Assembly: GCA_903845045.1 (NCBI GenBank)
Contig: CAIMWA010000254.1
Span: 1 to 55,697 of the forward strand
Direction of reading: 5' to 3'
DNA: 55,697 nt
Origin: an uncultured delta proteobacterium
Lineage (GTDB): Bacteria; Myxococcota_A; Polyangia; Polyangiales; Ga0077539
Position numbers and translations under genes: made by a program. The notes under the pieces were generated by a model. That model had not been told where the DNA came from. It did no database searches and was given only the letters and a program-made list of their open reading frames with translations. Shown here one piece after another: positions 46,829-55,697 of the stretch; the stretch's first letter is position 1; each line of letters begins with the position of its first letter.

Positions 46829-49804
46829 TTGTCACGCAAGATCCTCCACGTTCACCTCGGCGGCGCGTGCGACCGTCGCTGCGGGTTCCTCTGCGACTGC
46901 GCCGCGCACCCGACGCCGCTGGACCCGCACGGCCTGCCCGAGGGCCTCCGCGGCGGCGGCGAGCGCCTCGAATTGCGCGGGTGCCCGGCGCGCGCCCCGC
47001 AGCTCGCGGGCGTCCTCGCGGCGGCCCGGAGCGCGGGGTGGAGCGACGTTCGCGTGCGCACCCACGGCGGTCCGTTCACCGAGGCCGACGGCGCCGCGCG
47101 GCTCGCCGGGCAAGGGGTGCACGGCGTCGTGGTTCCGCTGTTCTCGCAGGTGTCGGCGGTGCACGACCGCCTCGCGGAGCGCCCCGGGGCCCTCGTCGAC
47201 GCGCTGCGGGCGATGCGCGCCCTCGACGCCGCCGGCGTGCGCGTCCACGTCGAGACGCCGCTGCTCTCGCCGCGCGTGCAGGACCTCCCCGCGGTGCTCG
47301 ACCTCGCCCGCCGCGCCGTGCCCGCGCTCGCGAGCTTTCGCGCCCACGCCGTGCCCGGCGCCCTCCCCCCGGCCGTCGCGCCGGCGTCCTGGGAGGTGCT
47401 GCGCGCCCCCCTCCGCGAGGCCTTCGCGCGGGCCCGGGAGCACGGGGTGGCGGCGAAGATCCACGACTTCGACGGCGTGCCGCTCTGCGTGCTCGGCCAC
47501 GACGACGATGCTTCGACGACGTACCAGTTCAACCCCCGGCGCCCCGTGGCGCCCCGTGCGGGCTTCGCGCAGCTCGCGCCCTGTGCGTCGTGCGCGGTGC
47601 GGGCGCACTGCCTCGGCCCCCTCGAGGGCTACGCCGAGGACCACGGCGACGCCGGCCTGCGCCCCTTCGCCGCGCGCCCCCGCAGGCTCTTCGAGCAGCG
47701 CACCACGCCGCGCCGCGCGTGGACCGACGCCCACCGCGCCGCCGCCTCGCGGGTCGTCAACCGCGTGCTGCGCCCCACCATCCACTGCAACCAGGACTGC
47801 AGCTTCTGCAGCGCCAACGAGACCTCGGAGAACGTGATCCCGGATTCCGGGGTCATGCTGCGCCGCATCGCGCGGCTGGCCCGCTCGGGCGTGCGGGTGA
47901 TCTCCTTCGGCGGGGGCGAGCCGACGCTCTCCCGGGACCTCGTGCACTACGTCCGGGCCGCGTCGCGGCTCGGCGTCGCGCAGGTGGAGCTGGTCACCAA
48001 CGGCGTGCGCCTCGATGGTCCCGAGAAGGTGCGCCCCCTCGCCGAGGCCGGGCTCACCCGCGCGTTCGTGTCGCTGCACGGCCACGACGAGGCCCTCTCG
48101 CGCCGCGCCACGGCGAAGATCGGCGACTGGGAGCGCACCGTGCGCGCCGTCGACGCGCTGCTCGACGCGGGCGTGGCCGTCGACGTCAACCACGTCATCA
48201 CCGCGGTGAACCACCCGTACCTCGCGCGCTTCGCGGACTTCGTGGCCGACCGCTGGGGCGGCCGCGTGGGCATCTCCTTCGCGTTCGTCACCCCGCAGTT
48301 CAAGGCCCTCGAGGACGCCGCGCAGATGCCCCGCATCTCCGAGGTGCGGCCCTTTCTCCGGCGCGCCATGCGGCGCCTCGAGGCGCGGCGGAACCCCTTC
48401 GTGGTCGGCTCGCGGCAGGGCATTCCACCCTGTTTCATGGGCGAATTCACCGCCTGGAACGACTTCGTCAGCTCCGCCCCGCAGGCCATGGCCGAGGACG
48501 AGCCCCAGAAGGTCCGTGGTCCGCAGTGCGGGCGGTGCCGCTTCGCGCCGGTGTGCGCGGGGCTCTGGAGACCCTACGCCGCGCGCCACGGCTTCGACGA
48601 GCTCGTGCCCGTGCCCGGCGACCCGCTCACCGACGAGGAGACGGCGCACCTCGCGGTCCGCGAGCCGCCGCGGAGCTTCGACGACGTGCACCCGGCGCTG
48701 CGCACCACGCCCGACGCGCGGGACCTCGCCGACGACGCCGTCGAGCCCGCGGAGCCGTCGCCGGAGCCGTCGCCCGCGACGTCGACGGTGCGGAGGCTGC
48801 CGGTGCTCCACGACGCGCCGGGCGTGCGCGCGGTGCTCCTCGGCGCAGGACCGTATGCGCAGCGCCTGCTGCGGGCCTCGCGCGGGGTGCCGGGGCTCGC
48901 CTTCGTGGGCGTCGCCTCGCCGCACGTGCTCGACCGCGACCCGGGTCCCTTCGCGGGCCTCGCGCGGCACGCCGACCCCGCGGCGCTGCTCGACGCGCTG
49001 CGCCCCGGCGCCGTCGTCGTCGCGGCGGCCACGGCGGCGCACCTCGCGCTGGCGCGCCTCGCGGTGGAGCGCGGCCTCCCGGTGCTCGTCGCCGGCCCCC
49101 TCGCGCACACCCTCGACGAGGCCGAGGCCCTGGTGCAGTGCGCCTCGCTCGCGCCGCTCATGGCCGCCTCGGAGGCCCTCTTTTCCCCCGGAATCCTGGC
49201 GCTTCGCGAGCGCGTGGCCGACGGTGGGAGCGCTCCTCCGCGGCGCGTGCAGTGCGTTCGCCGCTGGACCGCCCTGGACCCCGACGCCCCCCCATCGTGG
49301 AGCCGCGAGGGCCTCGCCCGCCCGCTCCACGACGCCGCCGCGCGCCTCGTGGCCTTCGGCGCGGGCGAGCCGTCGTTGCTGCGCGTGGAGCTGCGGGGAG
49401 CGTCCCGTCCGTCGTGGCTTCGGGCCGAGTTCGCGCTGGACCACGGCGCCGCCGGCGAGGTCGTGCTCGACGCCACGGCCGCTGCGGGGGCCGACGAGGT
49501 CGCGCTCTTCTCCGCGGACCGCGCGCGCCTCGCCTGGCGCCGCGACGACGACGGGGCGGAGACGCTGCTGCACGACACGCCGCTCGGCGAGCGCAGCACC
49601 TCGGCGCCCCCGCGGAGCCCCGCCGAGGCGATGCTCGAGGCGTTCCGCGAGGTGGTGGCGTCGGGACGGCCGGTGCCGACGACGGCGCTCCAGGGGCTCG
49701 CCGCGATGCGCGTCGTGCGTGCGGTGCTCGCGGGCGTCGCCGAGCGCACGGCGAACCCCGACGCGCCCCGGCACGTCGCCAGTCCCGCGCTGCGCGAGCG
49801 CTGA
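46829..49804 (+). CDS. Paralog of 34786-37743: atypical rSAM-like domain + rSAM/SPASM + degenerate Gfo/Idh-like domain
   Basis: CDRRCGFLCDC; CNQDCSFCSANE, FGGGEPTLSRDL, TNGV, CGRCRFAPVCAG; VRAVLLGAGPYAQRLLRAS...VLVAGPLAHTLDEAEA. Confidence 0.87.
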   Translation: MSRKILHVHLGGACDRRCGFLCDCAAHPTPLDPHGLPEGLRGGGERLELRGCPARAPQLAGVLAAARSAGWSDVRVRTHGGPFTEADGAARLAGQGVHGVVVPLFSQVSAVHDRLAERPGALVDALRAMRALDAAGVRVHVETPLLSPRVQDLPAVLDLARRAVPALASFRAHAVPGALPPAVAPASWEVLRAPLREAFARAREHGVAAKIHDFDGVPLCVLGHDDDASTTYQFNPRRPVAPRAGFAQLAPCASCAVRAHCLGPLEGYAEDHGDAGLRPFAARPRRLFEQRTTPRRAWTDAHRAAASRVVNRVLRPTIHCNQDCSFCSANETSENVIPDSGVMLRRIARLARSGVRVISFGGGEPTLSRDLVHYVRAASRLGVAQVELVTNGVRLDGPEKVRPLAEAGLTRAFVSLHGHDEALSRRATAKIGDWERTVRAVDALLDAGVAVDVNHVITAVNHPYLARFADFVADRWGGRVGISFAFVTPQFKALEDAAQMPRISEVRPFLRRAMRRLEARRNPFVVGSRQGIPPCFMGEFTAWNDFVSSAPQAMAEDEPQKVRGPQCGRCRFAPVCAGLWRPYAARHGFDELVPVPGDPLTDEETAHLAVREPPRSFDDVHPALRTTPDARDLADDAVEPAEPSPEPSPATSTVRRLPVLHDAPGVRAVLLGAGPYAQRLLRASRGVPGLAFVGVASPHVLDRDPGPFAGLARHADPAALLDALRPGAVVVAAATAAHLALARLAVERGLPVLVAGPLAHTLDEAEALVQCASLAPLMAASEALFSPGILALRERVADGGSAPPRRVQCVRRWTALDPDAPPSWSREGLARPLHDAAARLVAFGAGEPSLLRVELRGASRPSWLRAEFALDHGAAGEVVLDATAAAGADEVALFSADRARLAWRRDDDGAETLLHDTPLGERSTSAPPRSPAEAMLEAFREVVASGRPVPTTALQGLAAMRVVRAVLAGVAERTANPDAPRHVASPALRER

Positions 49805-49921
49805 ATCTCCTCCGGCCCCCGTCGGGTGCGCGCGGCCGTTCGTGCAGCGACGGGCGCTCTGGCCGTAGCATCGCGCCCCGCACCCCGTGACCGCCGCCGT
49901 ACGCCCGCTCCCCGAAGGTTC

Positions 49922-51895
49922 GTGAGCCCGCGCCGCCGCCGCCGCGCCCGCAAGGCCGCCGCGCCCGCCCCGGCCCCGCGGAGCCTCGCGCACCCGCTGG
50001 GCGTGCTGCTGCTCCTCGCCCTCGTGCCCGCGCTCTTCGTGGGCTGGAAGGCCTTCTGGTTCCTCACCGACGACGCGCACATCGCGTTCCGCTACGTGGC
50101 GCAGTCCCGCGCGGGCCACGGGTGGGTCTGGAACGCCCCGCCGTTTCGCCCCGTCGAGGGCTACACGAGCTTCTTGTGGGTGGCCGTGCTCGACGTCGTG
50201 TGGCGCGTGACGGGCATCGCCCCGCCGCAGTCGGCGAACCCGCTGCTACTGCTCTGCGGCTACGGAACCCTCGCCGCGGGCCTCGCCATGGGCCTTCGCG
50301 CGCCCCTCCCCGCACGCCTCGCGCCGCACCGCCTCGCGCTGCTGGGCCTGGCCCTCGGCGCCGTCGTCGCCAACCGCACCTTCCTCGCCTGGACGAGCTC
50401 GGGCCTCGAGACCTCGCTCTTCGACCTGCTCTTCACGCTCTGGATCGCCTTCGCCCTGGCCCTTCGCCCCGGCCACGACGGGGACCTTCGGCGCACCTCG
50501 GCGGCCGCGGCGCTGCTGGCCCTCACGCGCCCCGACGGCGTGCTCGCGGTGCTGGCGACGCTGGGCCTCGGGGTGCTCCCCATGGTCCGCGCGCGACGCT
50601 TCGAAGCACGGCGCCTCGCACCGCTGGCGCCGCTCCTGGCGGTCGTCGCGCACCTCGCATGGAGGCGCTGGTTCTACGGGGCGTGGGTTCCGAACACCTA
50701 TGCCGCGAAGGTATCCGGCGCGTGGCCCGCGGCGGGGCTGCGCTGGGCGCTGTGCTTCGTGCTCGAGTACGCCCTGTGGGTGCCGCTGGCGCTCGGCGTC
50801 GCCGTGGCCTGGCGCGCGCGAAAGCGGGCTCTCGCGACGCTGCGCGACGCCCTGACGACGTCGCCCGGTTCCATCGCTGCGGCGGTCACGGTGACCGCGC
50901 ACCTCGCCTACTACGTGCTCGTCATCGGCGGGGACCACTTCGAGTACCGCGTGCTGGCGTACACGCTCGTTCCGCTGGCGGCGGCCCTTCCGTGGCTGCT
51001 CGGACGCCTCGGCGCGCGCCCCGCGACGGCCTACGGCGTGGTGCTGTCCGCCTTCGCGCTGTCGCTGCCCATTCCCTGGACGCACTGGACGGCCACCCGC
51101 GGGCTGCGCACCCGCGCCGAGGCGAGCGTCATGCTGGTGCCCCTGGCGCCGCGCTTTCCGGCCCTCGCGCGCCCCTACGTGCAGGCCTGGGACGACCTTC
51201 AGGCCTGGATGATCCCGCACCTCGTGGGCACGCGGCACCAGGAGCACGCGGTGTTCTACGAGACGCTCCTCGCGCAGCGCACCGAGCACCCTGCGCCCGC
51301 GCGCCTCGCCGCGCCGCACGCCGTGTGGGTCACGACCATTCCCGGCACCATGAGCTGGGACCGCTCGGACCTCGACGTGCTCGACACCGGGGGCCTGAAC
51401 GACCGGGTCATCGCGCGCTCGCCGCGGCGCGACGTGGTGATCCACAAGATGGCCCACGACCGGGCGGCGCCGCCGGGCTACGTCGACTGCTTTCGCCCCA
51501 ACGTCGACTGGACCCCCGCGCCCTTTCGCGAGGACGCTCGCCCGTCGCCCCTCACCGACGCCGACGTGCGCGCCTGCGAGGCCCGCGCGTGGCCCGCCGA
51601 GGCGACGCCCCCGGAGACCCCGCTCCCCGCGGCCCCCGCGGGCTGGACCGTCACCGCCCGGGACGCCTTCGGCCACGCCGACCTCGACGGCTTCACCCGC
51701 GCCGTGGACCTCTTCGTGCGGCTCCCCTGGGACAACGCCGCGGCGGCTGTGCGGCGCCAGCCCTCGCGCGGCGTGCTGCTCCCCCGCGGAACGCCGGTGC
51801 AGGTGCTCGAGCACCACTGGCTCGCGGGCCGCGCCCGGGTGCGCGTCGCGGACCGTCCCGAAGCCCTCTGGGTGCTCTCCGAGCTGCTGCGCTGA
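49922..51895 (+). CDS. Polytopic membrane protein, possible glycosyltransferase (arabinofuranosyltransferase-like)
   Basis: LTDDAHIAFRYVAQSRAGHGWVWNAPPFRPVEGYTSFLWVAVLDVVW; multiple TM segments; GTG start chosen. Confidence 0.65.
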   Translation: MSPRRRRRARKAAAPAPAPRSLAHPLGVLLLLALVPALFVGWKAFWFLTDDAHIAFRYVAQSRAGHGWVWNAPPFRPVEGYTSFLWVAVLDVVWRVTGIAPPQSANPLLLLCGYGTLAAGLAMGLRAPLPARLAPHRLALLGLALGAVVANRTFLAWTSSGLETSLFDLLFTLWIAFALALRPGHDGDLRRTSAAAALLALTRPDGVLAVLATLGLGVLPMVRARRFEARRLAPLAPLLAVVAHLAWRRWFYGAWVPNTYAAKVSGAWPAAGLRWALCFVLEYALWVPLALGVAVAWRARKRALATLRDALTTSPGSIAAAVTVTAHLAYYVLVIGGDHFEYRVLAYTLVPLAAALPWLLGRLGARPATAYGVVLSAFALSLPIPWTHWTATRGLRTRAEASVMLVPLAPRFPALARPYVQAWDDLQAWMIPHLVGTRHQEHAVFYETLLAQRTEHPAPARLAAPHAVWVTTIPGTMSWDRSDLDVLDTGGLNDRVIARSPRRDVVIHKMAHDRAAPPGYVDCFRPNVDWTPAPFREDARPSPLTDADVRACEARAWPAEATPPETPLPAAPAGWTVTARDAFGHADLDGFTRAVDLFVRLPWDNAAAAVRRQPSRGVLLPRGTPVQVLEHHWLAGRARVRVADRPEALWVLSELLR

Positions 51896-51896
51896 C

Positions 51897-52020
51897 GGGC
51901 GTTCGAACGCCTGGGCGTCCAGGCACCGAAGCGTCCAGACGCCCGAGCGTCCAGACGTGCAAGCGTTCTGCAGTCTAGACGTCTAGACGTCTAGATGCCG
52001 AGACGTCGGAACGTCCGGCG
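51897..52020. repeat. Degenerate 8-bp tandem repeat array D
   Basis: gggcgttc|gaacgcct|gggcgtcc|...|gagcgtcc|agacgtgc|aagcgttc|tgcagtct|agacgtct|agacgtct|agatgccg|agacgtcg|gaacgtcc; between convergent genes. Confidence 0.88.
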
Positions 52021-52025
52021 ATGGC

Positions 52026-53195
52026 CTAGCGGCCGTCCCGGTTGCGCGAGCCCGGGGCGTTGTTCCAGCGCAGGTCGGGCATCGGGTGCTGCAGCAGCCG
52101 CGTGATCGTCTCGTGCTCGTCGAGGGGAGCGATCTGCTGCTGCACCCGCGAGGGCGTGCGCGGCATCGGACGCAGCACGAGAACGACGTGCGCCCGAGGG
52201 TCGAGCGTCGGCATCGGCGTCGGCGTCCGGTCGGGGCGCAGGTACACCGATCGCTCGCCCAGGCCGGTCAGCTCGCAGGCGAAGAAGACCTCGGCGCCGA
52301 GGGGCAGGCACACCTCGGCCACCCTCGCAGGAAGGCTGGCGAGGTTCCTCGATGGAAACACCACGAGCGGGACCTGGTACCCGGCCTGCAGATATTCGCC
52401 CAGGGTCTCCGCGAGGTCCCCTGGAAGGGTTCCGTCCTCGTCGAGGGTCCCCAGGAACATGAAGCGGTCGACGGGGAACGGAGCCCGCATCAACGCCATC
52501 GCGAGGGCCGACGACCCGCCGACGGTGCAGACGCGCAGCCTCGGTGCCATGCGCTCGGCGGCGTCCAGCAGCGCCTTGCCGGGATCGCAGAACGAGGGCA
52601 CCCCCTCGTCGACGCCGAAGAGGCAGAAGTCTTCGCCCTTCGCGGTCAGCTCTTCCAAGAGAGCCGCGATCTTCGCCTTGTCTCCAGGGAGCGCGACGAT
52701 GCGCTTTTGATCGGAAGGAATGCCGTGGAGCCGGAGAAGCTCCGTCGTCGCCCGCTCCTTTCCGCCCTCGACGAGGACGGTGCGCATGCGCCCGAGCGCC
52801 GCCACGGCCGACCGGCCGAGGTCCATGGGGTCACCGAGGTGGCCCGGGATCAGATGGAGCGTCGGCTCCGTCCTCCACACGACATCGCCAGGATCATTGT
52901 TCTGCAGGAGCCGTGTCACGTGACCGAGAAGGCCTCGCTCGGCCTCGGTCAGCGCCGGCTGGCGATCGTCGCGGGGCACGAGCAGGTTGAAGCTGCGGGT
53001 GCGCGCCGCGGCGGGCCGCTCCGATCGCGGCTCGAGAACGACACGAAAACCCGACGGTCCGAACCGGTAGTGGATCCGTTGCTCGTGCTCGGCGAGGGTC
53101 ACCTCGTCCCAGGTGAACCCGTCGAGCACGCGCTCGTGGAGCCGCAGCGGCGCGAGAAGCTCTTCGGCCACCTTCGCATCGACCAGGAGTGCCAC
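52026..53195 (-). CDS. Hypothetical protein whose N-terminus resembles that of the SPL-like rSAM at 39792
   Basis: LEPRSERPAAARTRSFNLLVPRDDRQPALTEAERGLLGHVTRLLQ compared with FEFDARDDARECWARTRRFNVCVRPRFGSAELTEAERRLASGVLAVVRQ. Confidence 0.65.
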   Translation of the reverse strand: MALLVDAKVAEELLAPLRLHERVLDGFTWDEVTLAEHEQRIHYRFGPSGFRVVLEPRSERPAAARTRSFNLLVPRDDRQPALTEAERGLLGHVTRLLQNNDPGDVVWRTEPTLHLIPGHLGDPMDLGRSAVAALGRMRTVLVEGGKERATTELLRLHGIPSDQKRIVALPGDKAKIAALLEELTAKGEDFCLFGVDEGVPSFCDPGKALLDAAERMAPRLRVCTVGGSSALAMALMRAPFPVDRFMFLGTLDEDGTLPGDLAETLGEYLQAGYQVPLVVFPSRNLASLPARVAEVCLPLGAEVFFACELTGLGERSVYLRPDRTPTPMPTLDPRAHVVLVLRPMPRTPSRVQQQIAPLDEHETITRLLQHPMPDLRWNNAPGSRNRDGR

Positions 53196-53283
53196 CCGGC
53201 GACGCTAGGCAGCACCGTCGGGAGTGTCAAACGGCCGCTGGGCAGGCCTTGGGCGCGGCGCGCGGGGACGCTACGATGGAACG

Positions 53284-55113
53284 GTGAGGTCCCGTCCGAC
53301 GGTCCGTGGCGTGACGTGCGGGACGGGGCGGGGTCGGGGCGGCGGTGGGGCTCGCGCCTGGAGGACCCTCGCGCCGACGCTGGCCGTGGCGCTCTCCGCG
53401 GGCTGCAGCGAACTGCGCCGTGATCACTACCCGGATCACCCCGCGCTGCCGTTGTCGGGGAGCTTCGAGCTGGTGCCGGGTCTCTTGGGCACGCAGCCCC
53501 GCATGCTGGCGCTGGGGCGCTGCGACGACGACGACCTCCTCGACGTCGCCGAGGTCGGCGGCGACGACTCGGCGCCCTGGCAGACCGCCACGCGTGGTCC
53601 GCCGGCGATGCACCTCGGCAGCGCCGCGGGCTTCGTCGCCTCGGACGCCCTCGCGGGGCTCGCCGATCCCTTCGCCACGGGGCTCTTCAGCGACCTCGAC
53701 GGCGACGGCCACGAGGACCTCGTGCTCGCCTCGGACGTGGTCGTGGTGCTCCGGAACCGCGGCGGCTGTCGCTTCGCGGACCCGGTGCGGGCCGGCGAGC
53801 ACTCGGACCGCGGCGCCGTGCAGGTGCTGGTGACCGACGCCGACCTCGACGGCCTCGCGGACCTGGCCGTGGCCACCCGCGGATTCACCACGAACCCCTA
53901 CCGGCTCCTCGTCGCGCGGGGCGACGGCACCTACGAGGAGTCCTCCGTCGCCGCCGCGCCGCTCGTGCTCCCGGCCGAGGGCCTGCGGCCGTTCTCGATG
54001 TTCCTCGACGACGTCGACGACGACGGGCGCATGGACCTCTTCGCCATGATCGACCTGCGGTCGTCGTGGTTCTCCTGGGGCACCGCGGCGGGCGCGGGGC
54101 ACTACGCGCGCGACGACGGGCTGAGCTCGGTGTTCTCGCAGGCCGATCCGATGTCCGTGAACCCCCTCGATTTCGACCGCGACGGGCGCATGGACTACTT
54201 CGTCACCGGCGTGCCCGGCCACAGCCTGCTGTTGCGCGGGTCCGGCGGGCGGAGCCTCGTCGACGTCGCCTACGACGCCGAGATCGAGGGCGTCGACCTC
54301 ACCACGGCGTGGGGATCGTGGGCCTTCGACGCCGACTTCGACGGCTGGAGCGACCTGCTCATGGTGCGCCTCGGCAACGACCAGAGCGCCCTGGCCGGTC
54401 CCACGCAGCTCTACGTGAACCGCGGCGACGGCACCTTCGCCGAGGTCGGCGCGGCGCACATCGGCGCGTCGGTGCGCGGCAAGACGCTGGTCTGCGGCGA
54501 CCTCACGGGCCACGCCGACCTCGGGTGCTTCGCGCTGACGGACCACGGTCCGCTGCTGCTCCGGGACCACCTCGTGCCGCGCGGGTCCTGGGCGGGCCTG
54601 CGCCTCGTCGGGACCGTGAGCGCCCCGCCGGCGGTGGGCGCGCGCGTCGCCGTGCTCGGCGGCACGCGCCCGCAGGTGCTGTACTACGGTCCGCAGTCGC
54701 CGAACGCCGGGGCGCACGCCAACGGCCTCGTCGTCGGCCTGGGGGCGCGCACGACGGCGGACGTCGAGGTGACCTGGCCGAGCGGGCTCCGGCAGCGCGT
54801 CACCAACCTCGCGTCGGGGCGGTACACCACGGTGACCGAGCCCGCGGCGGTCACGCTCTCGGCGCGCACCGCCCGCTCCGACGGGCGCAGCACCGTCGAG
54901 GTCGTCGTCGATCCGCTCGCCGCCGGTGCGACGCTTGCCGGGCTGGGCCTCGAGGGCGACGGCGCCCTCGCCGACGGCGGCGACCTCTCCGGCGGCCGCC
55001 ACCGTTGGATCGTGACGGCCCCGGCGACGCCCGGCGCGGCAGCGCTCACCGTGCTGCTCGACGGCGCGGCGCTGAAGGTGCGGCCGCGGGTGCGGTTCCT
55101 CGCGATGCCGTGA
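53284..55113 (+). CDS. FG-GAP/VCBS-repeat lipoprotein-like protein with ASPIC/UnbV-like C-terminal region
   Basis: VALSAGCSELRRDHY; FSDLDGDGHEDLVLASD, DADLDGLADLAVATRG, FDRDGRMDYFVTG; VEVTWPSGLRQRVTNL. Confidence 0.8.
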   Translation: MRSRPTVRGVTCGTGRGRGGGGARAWRTLAPTLAVALSAGCSELRRDHYPDHPALPLSGSFELVPGLLGTQPRMLALGRCDDDDLLDVAEVGGDDSAPWQTATRGPPAMHLGSAAGFVASDALAGLADPFATGLFSDLDGDGHEDLVLASDVVVVLRNRGGCRFADPVRAGEHSDRGAVQVLVTDADLDGLADLAVATRGFTTNPYRLLVARGDGTYEESSVAAAPLVLPAEGLRPFSMFLDDVDDDGRMDLFAMIDLRSSWFSWGTAAGAGHYARDDGLSSVFSQADPMSVNPLDFDRDGRMDYFVTGVPGHSLLLRGSGGRSLVDVAYDAEIEGVDLTTAWGSWAFDADFDGWSDLLMVRLGNDQSALAGPTQLYVNRGDGTFAEVGAAHIGASVRGKTLVCGDLTGHADLGCFALTDHGPLLLRDHLVPRGSWAGLRLVGTVSAPPAVGARVAVLGGTRPQVLYYGPQSPNAGAHANGLVVGLGARTTADVEVTWPSGLRQRVTNLASGRYTTVTEPAAVTLSARTARSDGRSTVEVVVDPLAAGATLAGLGLEGDGALADGGDLSGGRHRWIVTAPATPGAAALTVLLDGAALKVRPRVRFLAMP

Positions 55114-55172
55114 GCGGAGCGGCGCCGTCGGACGGGGAGGGCCCGCCGAGCGTCGTGCTATGAACCCCGGCC

Positions 55173-55697
55173 GTGAGCGCGCGGCCTCTTCCCTCGGCGT
55201 ACGTCCCCGTCGCGGGTTCCGTGGCCGTGGGCGTCGCGGCCTTCGCGTGGCTGCACCGGTTCCCGGGCGATCCGCCGTTGATGGGCTCCGACGGGTCCAT
55301 CTGGTTCGACCTCGCGCGCAACTGCGTCGAGCTCGGGCGCTGCCCCACCTTCGGCGCCCCGTCGTCGATGCACCTCGACACCGGCCACGCCTGGATCGAC
55401 CTGCAGATGCTGGTGCAGCTCGCGCACGGGTCGAGCCTCGCCGAGCGCGCCGTGGTCTTCGCGCTCCTCGCGGCGGGCGTGGGCACGCTCACCCGGGTGC
55501 TCTGGCGCTGGGTCGGCGCCGCCGTCGCGCTGCCCGCGGCGCTCGCCATGGTGACCGTGCTGCGCCGCTGCGAAGACCCCGGACGCCTCTGGAACCCGTC
55601 GCCGGTCTTCGCCCCGAGCGCCCTCGCCACCGCCGCGCTCCTCGTCTTCGCGTGGACCGACCGCGTCGCGGCGCTGTGGCTGGGCACCGCGCTCCTC
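55173..55697 (+). CDS. Polytopic membrane protein, truncated by window end
   Basis: GTG start; open to the last base; hydrophobic segments. Confidence 0.5.
   Translation, partial: MSARPLPSAYVPVAGSVAVGVAAFAWLHRFPGDPPLMGSDGSIWFDLARNCVELGRCPTFGAPSSMHLDTGHAWIDLQMLVQLAHGSSLAERAVVFALLAAGVGTLTRVLWRWVGAAVALPAALAMVTVLRRCEDPGRLWNPSPVFAPSALATAALLVFAWTDRVAALWLGTALL

Noticed and set aside
46832-50119. Minus-strand ORF of 1095 aa opposite the 46829 rSAM gene
   Set aside because: Shadow ORF; composition is low complexity and the plus strand has clear rSAM motifs

Overview
High-GC window, probably from Myxococcota: it has a MYXO-CTERM-like C-terminus, Asp/Ala/Thr-rich lipoproteins, and paired secreted DUF1552-like and CxxCH proteins. 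The left end (about 0.5-5.2 kb) looks like a replicon backbone: a DnaB-like helicase, a putative Rep protein with a C-terminal HTH, two sets of iteron-like direct repeats around a 26-bp perfect palindrome, and a ParA/RHH pair. The rest is unusually rich in radical SAM (rSAM) enzymes. I count 13 rSAM genes carrying 15 canonical CxxxCxxC motifs, plus three atypical or degenerate N-terminal rSAM-like domains, in about 45 kb. At the centre is a His-Xaa-Ser (Hxs)-type operon: an HxsD-like protein, a second small partner, an HxsB-like rSAM, a putative precursor with 31 uninterrupted His-Gly-Ser units, and two more rSAM enzymes. The first five genes are joined by overlapping stop/start codons except at the rSAM-to-precursor junction. 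Accessory genes include a putative HExxH peptide hydroxylase, a carbamoyltransferase/SxtJ/DUF5989 module, a methyltransferase fused to a SPASM-like Cys module, TatA, and a SUMF1-like gene split by an in-frame TAG. Two paralogous proteins have an atypical rSAM-like domain, an rSAM/SPASM domain and a Gfo/Idh-like domain. A degenerate 8-bp tandem repeat (GACGTCYR-like) occurs at four separate sites. My best candidate for an undescribed system is an expanded Hxs/RiPP-like modification island on a replicon with its own iteron/par module. All family names come from motif recognition by eye; no searches were run.
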